From NCBI GenBank assembly GCA_026075535.2, contig AP026542.1, forward strand, positions 5,704,001 to 5,768,000: a stretch of DNA of 64,000 bases. The letters run 5' to 3'. Below, piece by piece: positions 20,470 to 33,661 of the stretch; the stretch's first letter is position 1, and each line of letters begins with the position of its first letter. The position numbers and the translations under genes are program-made. The notes beneath the pieces are model-generated. The model was not told the DNA's origin and ran no database searches. It saw only the letters and a program-made list of their open reading frames with translations. Source of the DNA: Tricholoma matsutake. Lineage: Eukaryota; Basidiomycota; Agaricomycetes; Agaricales; Tricholomataceae.

Positions 20470-23400
20470 TTATGATAGAGTATGCACATGGGTCGAAATC
20501 GTTGCACCTACACAACCTTGAGCATTCTGTTGTCTGACACCAAACAGCTCAATAAGATCTACAGTTATAGGTCAGCTATCTGCATCCTCATAAACCTCGG
20601 CTGTCTGACCTTGCAGTCGTGCCTCTCTTTGCTGACGTTGCGTTTCTGTACGTTTGATGCCGGAGAAAGCCTGTAAACTGGATGTCAGTGTAATCCTCAG
20701 GAATGTATAACTCAGATATGCACTTGTTGAATCAGTTTTTTCTTCCGCTCTTGAATTTCAATGACCTTCGCCTCCACCGTGTTCTCGGCAATGAGTTGAT
20801 AGACACGAACTGGTTTTTTCTGGCCAATACGGTTGACCCTGTCGACCGCTTGACTCTCAATTCCCTCCTGGATAATGATGCAGTTATCAATAGTTGAAGA
20901 AGTTGCATGACTAGAAACAAACCTGCCACCAACTGATACCAGTAAAAATCATGTGTTAATATTGTATATCTAGGGCGAGTTATAGATAGACGTACGGATC
21001 CATGCTGCAATCAATTCCGAAATGAGATCTAGTGCTACAGAGTAATACAACCACGTACAGATAAACATTATTTGCGACTAATTGAAATGAGTACAATTGT
21101 AGAAATACTTCATGAGCAGTATTCATACCTGTCAGATTGAGACCGACTGCTCCCTGTAAATGTGCCTCAATTTTTAGACTGGGAAGTGCCTGTGAAAACG
21201 ACACTTACTGCCTTCAATGATAGAAGCATGACCTTCGGATTTGTAGAAGCCTTTTCCTTTCCCTTTGATTTGCTGCGACTTGTTTTCTTCCCGTTGCCTT
21301 GCCTAGAATAATCATCGTTCTCGTTACCAAGAAATTCTTCATCGCTAGCGTCCATCGCAAATGTATTGGGGCCGGTGTCGTTGTCAAGCGGGACGGAAAA
21401 TTGAGCAATAGTCTCCTGTCGTCGTTTTGAAGACATTTGACCGTCGAATCGTACATGTGAAATCCTTGTGACGGAACTTAGCTAGTTAAGAGAAATATCT
21501 GACCATTGTGCAAACCCTTCTTTCTCAAATGTCTCGGAAATCTGGACGATGTTAGTAAGCGTCATAAGGAGACTGAGGTGTCTCACTTTGTCTAGGAATG
21601 AAGTAAATTGAGAAAATACAAGAGACTTCTCGTTGGGCGGCATCAACCTGAGGAGATGGACTAGTTGATCTATCTTAGCAGAGGATCCACCTCGCATTCC
21701 TGCATCGTCATGTTCTTCAGCCTCTCTGATGGGAATTTGCGTCAGGTCGGTGGGTGGTGGAGGTTCATGCAAATCACTCATAGTTAGTGGCCGGCGGTCC
21801 TAAAGAAATTGATATTAGTAACCAAGGCATCACGCGAGGAAAAGGGACGAGCCATTGGACATTTAGGATCCCTGGATATAACCTCAGTGATACTAGAAAC
21901 GATGATCAGTGTGGTCCAACGCAGTTCAAGGAAACGGACCAAGGGAGACAGAACATATGAGCACAACTGGTAATCCTTGGTTCATCTAAGATTCCGAAGC
22001 AGATTGGACATTCCTGAAACTCCTCTACTGCCCGTGCTAGGAAGCCCTGCAAGCGGACCTTCTCTTCCAGAGTTACAACTACTTGTTTGGGTGTGTCTCC
22101 CTCCATGCTATCAGCACGAAGCTCTTCGAGATAGTTTGTCGGAATCAGTCCCGGGTGAAGAGCGAGTTGTCGCATGCGGGTTAACATACTCAGGACATTA
22201 GATTGCACCTGAAAGTTTCGATAGAGCGTGTGGATCAGCATTGCATATTTCACGTACCACAGAATTGTTGCCTCTATTCATAAAGTTCTCAAAGCGCTGC
22301 TTTGAGAGTTGCTCTACTTGTTCATACAGTTGCTGTACGTATTTTTATGAGCTTGGTCGGAAACCAGGGTGCAATGTCTTACTCTTGCTTCATCATGTAG
22401 CGCCACTGGGATTATAATCATCTCTACCTGTTATCAAATGATACACATGTCAAATAAATCATTGTCAACAAAAAGCTTACCGGAGGAAGAGCGATGAGGG
22501 GATTGCCTGCACTGTCTTGCATCTGTACAGGCCTAAGAATGCGCGAAAAAGGCAGTTATGTGCAAGAGCTCACCTCTTTGGTCCTCCGTATACAAATATG
22601 GCTCATCAGTGCCTAGGATGGTTATTCGCCACGCAGGCGGATTCAAATAAACATTGCAGACTTACACGCAGTAACTCAACCCCCGCTGGACTTCCATCTT
22701 TCAATGGACGTAGGAGGAGCCTTTTGAAGAAGTCTTCGTTATCAAGAGGTTGGCAAATTTGGAGAAATGTTAGGAGGGAGCCCAAGTCCTACGGCCCATA
22801 TTTAAGCAATGTCACCATCCGCTTCATGACTGATCGGTCATTACCCTCGGTGAATTAATCTGATTCCTGGTCATTAGCAGTGACTTCAGGAATGGATTGC
22901 GAGAGATCTCACGATTGGTGTCCCCGTCAAAACCCAGCGTCTTTGAGCGCTCAGACCGAACAATGCTTTCGCCATCTTCGTTTTAGGATTTCGAATGGTA
23001 TGGCCTTCATCGAGGATGATTCTCTATCAATGACAATTTATGTCAACAATCACCAGTCCAATAAGTTAGACCTACTTTCCACTGTATATTAAAGAGAGTT
23101 TGTTCCGTTTTCTTTTTCTTTTTGCTGAGCCCACCCTTAGAAGCATCACTATGTTCCCCCGCGACAGTTTGATATGTAGTTATCACCATATCATATTTTT
23201 GAAGCTCCTCTGGGCTCATTGAACGGGTATTGCCATAATACACGCACATCGTGAGGGAGCCTGGTGCACAATGATCTTCAACTTGTTTTTCCCAGTTAGA
23301 AAGGACTGAAAGAGGTGTCACTGTATGCGTAGGTATTGTAAGTAGATGACTGATTGATCTGGGAGATGAGAAAACATTTACCGATTAGTGTGCATTTCGA

Positions 23401-25163
23401 GAAGTCACGGGGCACATCGCTTTTCGTGGAAAGGATTAGAGCAAGCATGGTGAGCGTTTTTCCCTGTGGAATGTGAATCAATTCATGAAATAGACAGTTA
23501 AACAGATCGATACCAAGCCCTAACATAATAACGTCAAGACGGGTGCAGAGAGTAGAAAGAAGAAGAGGTACCATTGCGTCTGCACATAGAGCACCCCTGC
23601 CGAGAATAGGCGGAGCTTCCTGAGGAGTCTTCGTGGCAACTGCCAAGGCCTTAGATAGCGCAGAAGTATGCGACTGTAACTTACTATTGTAGTAATATGG
23701 CTATGAAGATGTTAGATGGTAAATTCTTGACATCCTGGTTGAGAAGAGCACACACTTTGCTTCCAGTACTCCTCAGTTGCCAAAATTGAACTGGTTTGTC
23801 TGTCTCTTTCTTGGGAAGAACGGGATACTCGCGTTCAACACACCACTGTAATGCTTGGCTCTAAGAAAAGGCCATCAGCCTCTGCGATCGATATGAACAC
23901 GGATGGACATTACCTGATGTTTCAGTAAATCTACTTTTAACTCCCCATTTCTGAGACCAGGTGGGTTAGGATGCAACGGCAAATTCAGTATGTCGTCCGT
24001 TGAGCAGAGGGTATCGAGTAAAGAGCTACGGCGACCCTCATCGTCCACTGTTTCGAGGGTACTCAACATCTGCCTGAGTTCAGCAGCTTTTTGCAGCGCT
24101 TCCTGTTGCTTCATTGCAGCTTCTTGCTGAGCATGACGTTGGCTGGGTCCAACTCGACGTTCTGTCGAAGGGCCAGCTCCAGATGTCGAAGAAATCGGGG
24201 CAGCTAAATCCTGGCGAGCAGAAGGACCGGCCTGCCTAGACGGAAAACCACGTTGCCCAGGCGTCGCCCAGATCAGCAGCGGCTCCAGATGATCCCTCAT
24301 ATCCGACGCCCCATATATCTTAAGCGTTCTGATCTTCCAGCATCAGAGTGGCGTCAAGCTCAGAAACTGTAGATAACGTACATGGAAAGAGTGTAGCCTT
24401 TTGATCTTGATACTGCAAGAACAGTGAGCAAGGTTGGTATTGGAATGAAAAAGAATTCACAATTTCCGTCGTTGATAACACCTTCCACGGTAACCATGTG
24501 CCGATCAAGAAGGGACGCTAGTTGGGAAGCAACCTTCCGGGGGAGATGGCCAACTTGAGTTCGCCCAATATTTTTCACTTGGATTGCGTTACTTATGAAC
24601 TCTGTTTGGTTTAAGCATACACTTGAGATCAGTGGGGCATACCGGTCATAAGCATTTAGAGGCTCCCTGACAAGAAGTACTTCTTCTCCAGGACCCACGA
24701 GACCTTGATGTTGAAAAAGTTAGTCAATCCGCCGAGGAGACCGTTCAACCAACCTTTGTAATACTGTATGCCCACCACATTCGTGTGCATAGTACAGTAT
24801 AGTTCATCCCTGACTTCCTCTTCCGCAACTTCCTCGGCCAATTCTTCCTCCGAAGGCTGAGTTAACGTTGCTGCAACTGATCGTGCTTTAGGGACAGCGA
24901 TAGAGGAGAGCGAAGTCATTTTGTCAGCCTTTCTCTTCTTCCCATTCGATGATCCGGCATTGGGTTCGGCCGTGGTGGCAAGACTTGTCGATTGAGTAGA
25001 AGGGGGAATGTCCGCAGGGTCAACGCGACGCAAAGAAATAGCCAAGCGAATTTTCTGTTGGTCCTGAGGACTAGAGTGCCATAGAGTGCCAATGAGTAAA
25101 AATACTATGCGAAAGAGAGTATATGGCCAACGTTAGATCCTGAAAACCTGAGAGGTTGTCCAT
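20470..25163 (-). CDS. HLTF: HLTF/Rad5-like DNA translocase: HIRAN, split SNF2 ATPase, RING
   Basis: A many-intron gene from ATG 25163 (first intron inferred: 16 coding bases, then a GT..AG intron with CTAAC) to TAA 20470-20472. In order: a basic N-terminal stretch; HIRAN domain ([28 protein letters not shown], about 24.4-24.8 kb); Walker [14 protein letters not shown] (23.46-23.60 kb); Walker B DEGH ([10 protein letters not shown], about 22992-23023); ATPase LTGTP segment; RING finger [11 protein letters not shown]...CAHMFC inside the ATPase module (about 21.8-22.0 kb); and the helicase C-terminal domain ([40 protein letters not shown]) ending [13 protein letters not shown]/Rad5 proteins remodel stalled replication forks and act as ubiquitin ligases for PCNA polyubiquitylation. 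I did not splice every intron, so the exact length is open. The Walker A codons are split by a 6-nt micro-exon. Confidence 0.93.
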
Positions 25164-25630
25164 GGTAAGTGTGGCGAGTTGAGACAGAATAGCAGGCGTG
25201 ACGCATCCCCTGATTTTAAACGACGTCCGTGAATTTCCTTGGGCTATACATACTAGAACAAAGTTACCAGTGACGCCATTCTACGGTCTCTCCGTATTCT
25301 CCAGGCATTGTTTCACCGTACCGAAGGGTTCCCACATCCATAGCGGATCCCTGAGTGTGATTTCCATTATAATAAGTACTGCTTTAAAAATTTGAAACTC
25401 TTGAACCTTGCAAGGAGACGGTGCATGACATTTTGCTCTGGAACTTTTGCTATACTAATGTGGTGACGTTTAAGAAAATCTGCCGAGCAACAAGAGATAA
25501 ACTTACCCCAACTGAATGTCTGATAGTCATCAGTCGAAAACCGTTGTATACAAAAAATTCCGAGTCGCGTTCATAAAAACGCGGTGAACAAACAAATCAC
25601 AACGCGTGACTAGCTGGCACAAACCGTGAC
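25164..25630. other. Upstream region of the HLTF-like gene
   Basis: 467 bp with no ORF or repeat that I can support; presumably promoter. It ends where the 15-bp duplication of the poly(A) retrosequence begins. Confidence 0.5.
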
Positions 25631-25910
25631 CGCGAGCTTTTCAGTTTTTTTTTTTTTTTTTTTGATTAAGGATTTATTCCTTTTTTAAAAGGGCGCCCGA
25701 ACACAATCCCCCGGAAGTAGGCTACACCTAAAGAACCCTCCTCATCGACAAGCACCTGAACCGCTACCACGCCCTCTCAAGCTTGCAGGACTGGCTGATG
25801 CACTTCCTCCCACTATGGTATTCTATACTTCCCGAGCCCGCATGAGCACCGAGGCTTCCAGCTGTCAGCGAACTGCATAGTTGGTGTACGAACACGGGAT
25901 CGATCACGGG

Positions 25911-26133
25911 TGTAAGATAATTCCCTCAATTATCTTACTACCTCACCAGTTTCCTATCCGTGTTACCTTTTCCCTTCTGGGACATTACTAATATACACGA
26001 TCACATGCTCACATATTGACCTCGCGAAACAATGTCTTAGTTAGTTCTCATTCTCTGTTTAATTCATACCAAGTTCCAATTTACTTGTCCCTATTCCTCT
26101 AAGTGACCAAGGCACTAGAGTGCTTTCGTTACA
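25911..26133 (+). repeat. 5' LTR of Gypsy F
   Basis: 223 bp, TG...CA, partner of 41874-42096. Confidence 0.93.
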
Positions 26134-26834
26134 CTTTTTTTTTAAATTCAAACTCGGCAAAACTTTCTCTGAAACCACCCCACTCTAATCTCTGGGAATA
26201 AAAACGCCCCATCTCTCTCTGAAGAACCCCGCCCGCCTCTCTCTCCAAAGAACCCTTGCCAAAGGTGCAAGACCTATTGAACTAAAAACAACAGCCACCT
26301 TCCCATAGTGGGTTGGCCATCTACCCTTTCTGGGTGAGAAGGTACATCCGCATCAGAACGTCCAGAAGACCGGCAGTGTTATCTTCTGCCCCAATCCCCA
26401 GCTATAATCGTATCGCCTGCGCTATCGTCCGTGTCATCATCCGAGTCATTATTGCACACCACAACCCCAGCGTGATACCACAATACACCAGATCCACTGT
26501 TATCATTTTCCCCAACCCCCAGTGTGGCACATCCACACCCATACATATATAACCCCGCTACGAGAAATTGTACTGCCAACATCTTCATACCCCTACCCTG
26601 TCGTAACCCAAGCTGTCTCGATGCCCATCCAGTACTGTGCCGCTCACCACCAGGAGCAGAGCACGTGTACTAATTGCTACCCTGCTGTCACCACTCTCAT
26701 CCTTGTCGCCCTCCCCTGCTTCAACACCAGCTCCAGTCATCCACCCTAGCACTGTAACCCCTGCAACACATACATCGCACTGATGCATTCCCTCTTCCGA
26801 CTCAGAAACAGATACACCCCATACAAACACCAAA
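26134..26834 (+). other. Gypsy F leader
   Basis: No TGG-type primer site directly after the LTR and no ORF I can support. A T9 run and CT-rich repeats near 26200 are the only notable content. Confidence 0.45.
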
Positions 26835-27680
26835 ATGACTCCGACTATTGCCCCCCTGTATGCATCTGCTGAAGTAAAGCAGACCTCACCCTCTTCGGCA
26901 CCACTTCTGTCTGCAGGTCGCCTGACTATCAAAGTACTTTGTCAGTTCGATACCGCATGCCGCCGCTACTTCTCCATAAAAGACGTTCCTGCCAACGATT
27001 GTGTGAAAAAAATTATCTACAACTTCGAATCCACGGTGGTACAATTGTGGATCAACACTGAGGAGGCTCGCCTCGTTGCTCTCTCATTCCCGGAATTCCT
27101 CGTCGCCCTCAAGAAAAAGTTCCTCCCACATTCTTGGGAAGATGAACTTGAGCAGGACCAGATTGTACCTCAAGGGTCCACAGATTTCCTGACCTGGGTC
27201 AACTCTGTCCGGAACACTAACAACGAACTGGGCGCTGCTAAATTGGCTTACCACTCCCCGATGATTGTTTCAGACTGCATCTCATTCCCCGACTCTCAGA
27301 CGGCATGAAACACCTCTACAAGGGCAATAACGGGACAGCTCCCGGTGCAATGAAGGGCACCCTGGACACTATCACCAATTTCGAAGAATGGATGGAACAT
27401 TTACAGCTCTTGGAACAAGATTTGCAGGCAAGCTGTGCAGGATGGGTATCCCGTGCAGCAAAAGCGAGTAACATTTTGCGTGACTCATTGGCGCCCAACA
27501 TCGAAAGCTCCACCAGTACCCCAGCCATCACATACACCACCCCTCTGAAACCCCTGACTGATGACAAGAAGACGCTGCTAAGGCAACATATGGGATGCTA
27601 CAAATGCTGAGTCTTCTATGTGGGACACCTTGGATGCAACTGCACCAACCCCCGCCCAACCCTCGAGGACTGCAAGAAGG
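26835..27680 (+). pseudogene. Gypsy F Gag (one frameshift, one TGA)
   Basis: Starts MTPTIAPLYAS. The Gag core (FSIKDVPANDCVKKI, FPEFLVALKKKFLP, WEDEL, FLTWVNSVRNTN) is typical of chromovirus capsids. A one-base frameshift near 27300 moves the frame to the 27305 stretch (MKHLYKGNNG). The zinc knuckle is CYKC, a TGA at 27608, then VFYVGHLGCNC, so the stop lies inside the knuckle itself. Confidence 0.85.
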
Positions 27681-30600
27681 TGACAGCCATATTTGCTGCC
27701 AAAGCGAAGGCCACATACGACAAGATACAGGCGGCATCGCAGACAACAAGCACCACAGTCACTGCTATCTTCAAAGCTGACGCTGTGTTCGAGGACAGTG
27801 AGAGCAACGGAGATTCAGATGATTTCGTGGACGCGAACAAAGTTGACAAGTATGTAACTTCGCCTTTTACTCTCCCACAACATCTTCATTGGATGTGTTG
27901 TATTGATGCCCCTGCCACTTGTGCCCCTACCCCTGTTGAAGCACTAATTGATTATGGCTCGTCTCCAGTCTTGATTTCTAGCCATCTCGCCGAAATTCTG
28001 TGCCTCACTGCAAAACCCCTCTTCAACCCTCTCTCAGTTTCCAGTGCATTCATGAAGTCCAACAACACATCGACTCCTCTCGTTTTGACTCAATATTGTA
28101 GATTATCAATCCAATCACCAGACGCCCTCTGGCACTCCCGTGTTATCAACGCTATTATCTGCCCTGAACTCCACAATGACTTAATACTGGGCCTCAACTT
28201 TCTTGTGAAAAATAAAATTGTTGTAGATGCTGAACTTCAGACTGCTATTGCGAAAGAATCTGGCTACGATTTACTCAACTCCCCCAACCCAAAACTACAT
28301 CAACGGACTATTACAAAAACACCATCTCAACGTCGTAAGCTTGAAGCCCACCAAATTAAGGAAGGCCAACGAAGCGCCAGGAAGACCAGAATTCTCGTTC
28401 ACATGGAATTGATGGCCCTCTTTGATGAAAATGTCCACTGCTTTGATATGACACAATTTACAACTGGGCCACCTGACATCGTGGCGACCATCAAAACTTG
28501 GATTGCACAATTGGCAGGAGAAGCAAAACTGCGTAAACTAGACCAGCAAATGAAAACCATGTTTGTCAACTGATTCCCATCCGACATACCGCATGTCAAA
28601 GACCTGCCAAAAGACGTTTACCACCATATCCACCTACTCCCTGGAGCTCCCATATCTGTATTGCGTGCTTATGGCTGTCCATGGAAATATCGAACCGGGT
28701 GGAAAACACTAATTGATCAGCATGTGGCGGCAGGCAGGATCCGCCCATCTTCATCCCCATATGCATCACCCTCCTTCATAATACCGAAAGCAGATCCGAC
28801 AGTTCTCCCGTGTTGGGTGAACAACTATCGTCACTTGAACCGATTGACTGTTCCCGATAACTACCCCCTCCTGCGAATCAATGACATTCTGGCAGACTGC
28901 GCTAAAGGCAAAATCTGGGGGAAGATAGACATGATGAATTCATTTTTCCAGATGCTTGTGCACCCAGACAACATAAAGTACACTGCAACACTTACTCCAT
29001 TCGGTCTATGGGAGTGGGTTGTGATGCTGATGGGCATGTGCAATTCTCCCGCAACACATCAGAGGCATGTTACACTGGCTCTTAAAGATCTGATTGGGAA
29101 AATATGCCATGTATATCTTGACGATGTGATCATCTGGTCCAATACTCTTGAGGAACACAAGACAAACGTGACTCTAGTACTCGAGGCCCTTCGCAAAGCT
29201 GAACTATATTGTTCACTAAAGAAATCCATGCTTTTCACAACAGAACTAGACTTTCTGGGGCATCACATCTCAGCACGGGGCATCGAGGCAGACCAATCCA
29301 AAGTACTCCATATTCTCAACTGGCCAGCACCCAAATCCATGAAGCATGTTCGACAGTTTCTCAGTCTAGTCTGTTACATCGCATCATTCCTCCCCACATT
29401 AGCCGAGTACACCACCATACTCACACCACTCACTCGAAAGGAACATAACAGCAACTTCCCGACATGGACAGCTAACCACCAAGCAGCGTTCGATAACATA
29501 AAACGACTTGTCATTGGGAGAGATTGTTTGACAACAATTGATCATGAGAACCCCGGTAGTAACAAAATCTTCGTGACGTGCGACGCGAGCAAGAGGAGGA
29601 CGGGCGCCATTCTATCCTTTGGTGAGACTTGGGAAGCGGCTCGGCCTGTTGCGTTCGAGAGCTGGCAGATGAATAGCGCAGAGTGCAACTACCCAGTGCA
29701 TGAACAAGAGATGCTGGCAATCATAAGAGCCTTGAAAAAGTGGCGAGTGGACCTACTTGGATCTCATATCCACATCCGCACAGATCACAAAATGCTACAG
29801 AACTTTGATTTCCAGCGAGATCTATTGCAACGACAAGCTCGTTGGATGGAATACCTTTCCCAATATGAATACACCATAACTTACATCAATGGGGAATGGA
29901 ACACCATCGCAGATGCTTTATCGAGACTCCCTGACTCTGTAGATGTGACGTCCCCTCCCACCATCATATCGGCGATCTTTTCCATTCAAACTGACCCAAA
30001 ACTGATCACCAGGATAAAGAACGGCTACCGCGCAGACCCTTGGTGTCTAAGTATGCTTGACGATCTCAAACGGGGTATGTTGGACACAAAACTGAACATC
30101 TCCCTGAAACACAGACTTCTTTTCATCGGCGATAGACTTGTGATCCCCAAATACAAGGATCTCTGTGAACGGCTATTCAAACTGGCCCATGATAACCTTG
30201 GCCATTTCAGAATGGAAAAATCCTATGGCAACCTCCGAAACAAATTTTTCTGGCCCAACATGCGGAGAGACTTGGCGCGAGGTTACATTCCAAGCTGCAT
30301 GGACTGCCAGCAGAACAAATCGACCATGTCCAAAGCAGTGGGACCTCTCCATCCTCTTCCTATACCAGATAAACATTTTGACTCAGTAGCTATCAACTTC
30401 ATAGGACCCTTGCCAAAAGACGACGGTTTCAACACAATCGTCACAATGACTGACCGCCTGGGTGCGGACGTGCAGATTGTACCTTGCAGAGGAGACATGT
30501 CAGTGGAAGACTTTGCATTTCTATTTTTCGACAAATGGTATTGTGAAAACAGATGCCCACTAGAGATCATCAGTGACCGCGACAAAATTTTTGTGTCCAA

Positions 30601-30800
30601 ATTCTGGCGGGCCTTGATGAAACTCACGGGGGTCAACCACAAGCTCTCGACAGCGTACCACCCGCAAACCGATGGCTCATCAGAGCGTTCTAACAAAACG
30701 GTAGTCCAGTGCCTGCGTTTCCATGTAGAACGAAATCAGAAGGGGTGGGCGAAGGCGTTACCCAAGGTTCGATTTGACATCATGAACACATCGAACGCAT
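27681..30800 (+). pseudogene. Gypsy F protease, RT, RNase H and most of integrase
   Basis: Protease catalytic segment EALIDYGSSPVLIS (DYGS in place of D-S/T-G) with LILGLNFL. One TGA at 28571 precedes RT. RT: SSSPYASPSFIIPKAD, VNNYRHLNRLT, active site YLDD near 29115. RNase H: FVTCDASKRRTGA, ADALSRLP near 29910. Integrase: zinc region HDNLGHFRMEK...CMDCQ, then ISDRDKIFVSKFW and YHPQTDGSSERSNKT. The frame from 28574 to 30800 is open, the best preserved pol in the window. It stops at the left LTR of Gypsy G and the downstream part is at 41158. Confidence 0.92.
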
Positions 30801-30998
30801 TGTTGTGAGTCGGAGGGGGGTCCCTTAAGATCACGCAGGAGCTAAACACAAATAACATATATTATTGGGTGTACTCGAGGTGGTAGTAAAGGATTGCTTA
30901 TGTAAAATAGAAGGCTGGTCCCTTTATAGGGGCCAGCCAGGTCAATAGCAAAGAAATATAATATATACAAACACGGGGTCAAGCCCTGGGTCACCACA
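30801..30998 (-). repeat. 3' LTR of Gypsy G
   Basis: 198 bp, outer flank CGCAT. Matches 40960-41157 apart from 7 transitions. Confidence 0.94.
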
Positions 30999-31012
30999 CC
31001 CTCCCCCTTAGG
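30999..31012 (-). promoter_or_regulatory. Polypurine tract of Gypsy G
   Basis: On the minus strand TAAGGGGGAGGG directly precedes the TGTGGTGACC start of the 3' LTR. Confidence 0.85.
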
Positions 31013-31144
31013 CTTCGTCCAGGGGAGAAGCATAATGTTTTGAGTAAGTAGACAATCTCGAAGAGAGTATTGTCTGGCATGTGGGTATCATCGGGGTATG
31101 ATGAGGTGAATCAATTCGTTTGTTTATTAAAAAATGCGACGACC

Positions 31145-33532
31145 TTATTTAGTAGGGTCATTGGGGATGTGGGTATCGTCGAGGCTCAACAATGATATGT
31201 TGGACTCATCGAGGTTTGACGAGGAATTGGGGAGGTTGACGTCGACTATCATATGTCTAACTTCCTCTGGAGTTGTGGGTATGGGGTCTTCGCACTCGTA
31301 ATCGGGCGCGGAAGAAAGCAGGGTTGTTTTGTTGTTGGATGCCAACAAAGACAATTGGGATATGGGTGTCTCTGGGGAGTTCCCCAGAGCTGAGGTGTCC
31401 GTTGTTTGCCCTTCATCAAGAGGGAAATGGTCCTTATCGACGGTGAATGTTTCATCGTCGGATGAAGAGATGGAGTCGGTGGTATCACTGTTGTCCTCAG
31501 CATCTCTAACTTTTCATGGCTTGGTAGACGCGACTGGAGTGAATTTGCTAATGGACTTCTTGTGCCCATTAGGAGGGATGCCGGCGGCAACTCTCCTAGC
31601 TCTCTTCAAGGCCTTCTTCTGGCCTTGAGTCACCTTGACAATGAGGGGGGATCCAGACCATCCTGAGTTCGGATTGTTCTCCAGGGAATATTCCTCTGGA
31701 GGAGTTGGATGCCAGCTGGACAGATATGAAGGTCCAGTGCTGGCAGGGGGTTGGATGTCCACATGAGAGGTGCTCACATGCATAGATGCAGATAGTCCAG
31801 CAGAGAATCCGGAGGATGGGGCAGTGGAAGTCATTGATTCAGGGCGAGGTTGCCCTGAATGAGAGGGAGCTCCACCCCTGGTGGGAGCGGTGGATTCTCT
31901 TTTTCTTTTTCTTCGTGGCTCTCGAAGGGCCACGTTGTTAGGCCCGGCGATCCACCACCGGGGTTCAGACATCAGAGGAGCGTCCTCTGAACGGGTATTT
32001 TGATGTTGCCGCAGACGTCTTACGATGTCTGCAGCGGTAGAAGACTCTTCCGAATGGGAAGAGCTGGCAGTAGCCATCGCTGTAAGCCAGCCGATGGCAT
32101 AGTGAGAACCTTCTCGGACTTCCTCATCTGAGACTCCCATAGAAGCGAGGTGTCGTATGATGTCCTCAAGGGAAATTGTATTGCTGCTGATCAGCATGGG
32201 CTGCCAACGGCGCACAGGGGACAGTGAGAGGCGTTCGCGCTCTCGAATCTGTCGGTACAATCCCGGTGTGGCTAGTACCTCCGCAATACAAAGGTAGAGA
32301 AGTAGTTTGGCTTCAGGGGAGAGCCCTGAAGGAATCTGTTGACAAAGCAGGAGTTGTCCCCTGACATGTGGGAGGGAGACCCTCTGTTCATCCAGTAGGG
32401 TACCAGGGTGGAATCGCCACTGGTACAGGTGTCGGTGCATGAATTGTGCCCACGTTTCAGCAGAATCCAGGAGCGAGGGTTGCTCCAGGCGAGTAGGGTC
32501 GTTGAGTCGGCGTAATCCTCGAGCTGACTGCATTTGAACAGGGAGCCAACCGGGTAATCTCCAGTGGGCAAGGGCATAAGTCATCAGGGGCATTTGAGCC
32601 CCTGAAGGAGTGTCATTGACAAACTGCATGTACTCACGCATTCATTCCAACATTGCGAAGTTCCTGGAGGTGTGGGCCATCCGGGACCAGCTATCAAATT
32701 CCTCAGTGTTCTGAGGAATGGACATAGGAACTTGGCCATGCAGCTTGGGAGCTGGTTTCCAGTTCGCCATCCTGGGAATGTCAGGGCCTGAGAATGTATA
32801 TCTCGGGGGTGGAAGGTTAGGAAGAGGTGGGTAGACCTCGTTCATGTTAATGTCCTCATCGGGGACGATGGGGCAGAAAGCAGGAGGTGGAGCAGGCCGA
32901 GAGGCTGCACTGGCATACGAATTACCCTGAGGTCTGTCGGGGTAAGGAGAGGGTTCACGAGTACGAGCTCGCTTGGATGAACATCCATCGAGCTGCTCAT
33001 GCAGGTGCTCATTCTCATCCTCCAGGTTCCGGATGGTATCCTGGAGGGCAGCAATATCTTTTTTGTATTCATCATAAACACGATTGGCTCTGGCGAGAGC
33101 ACCAGAGTTAATTTCCAAATCTCGACGCTTCTTCGCATCAAAATATTCATCATCTTGGTCGTACACGTGGGTGTACACATGTAAAGCGTAGCTCTTGCAG
33201 ATGTTGCAAGTGCCTCGGTGAAGGATGATGCCTTCACCGTCAATCCTCCAATTTCCGGTAGCGGAAGAGCTGGTGCCCACACCAGCTTGCCAGTTTTGTT
33301 CTTCTCTAGCAGAACGTCTGCTAGCACTGATGGCTTCTTCGATCTCGCCAGGGCTTGGCAAGCGATGGTGTCAAGTGTTGCTGCTGCTCGAGCCGGTGGG
33401 CTCGAGCTCTTTCTGCTTCTCCTTCCCCCTTTGAGACCAGCCACTGGGGCCCGTCTCGTGCGTCTGGCTAGGTTCTTTGTCATCGAAATCGTCCCCCATG
33501 GGGTCATCCTTGTCTGGTGGAATACTCGCCAT
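31145..33532 (-). pseudogene. Gypsy G ORF3: about 795-codon accessory gene downstream of pol
   Basis: One frame runs from ATG 33532 (MASIPPDKDDPMGDDFDD) to TAA 31145-31147, broken only by three TGA codons (near 33372, 32642 and 31514). The product has an acidic N-terminus, a Cys/His-rich patch (TCNICKSYALHVYTHVYD), a predicted coiled coil (DTIRNLEDENEHLHEQLDG), a Pro-rich linker, a hydrophobic-poor helical middle, basic clusters that could be nuclear signals (PRRKRKRES; KKALKRARR) and an acidic Ser/Asp-rich tail. There is no signal peptide or transmembrane segment, so it is not envelope-like despite its position. I do not recognise the family. It starts 130 bp after pol ends. Confidence 0.75.
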
Positions 33533-33661
33533 GGTAATGTACCAAGTGATGAAGGAAGAAAAAATTGAAACTCCGTGCGTTGTGATGTACAGTTGCAGAG
33601 TTTGAAATCTGCTGGACAGTTACACGCCCAACATGACTTCGAAATTTTGAAGTAGCTAAGT

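Noticed and set aside
31145..33532. Envelope gene downstream of pol in Gypsy G
   Set aside because: No signal peptide, transmembrane span or furin-like site; the protein looks soluble and nuclear.
33218..33568. Plus-strand ORFs opposite ORF3 of Gypsy G
   Set aside because: Complement of the ORF3 N-terminus; no introns or domain of their own.
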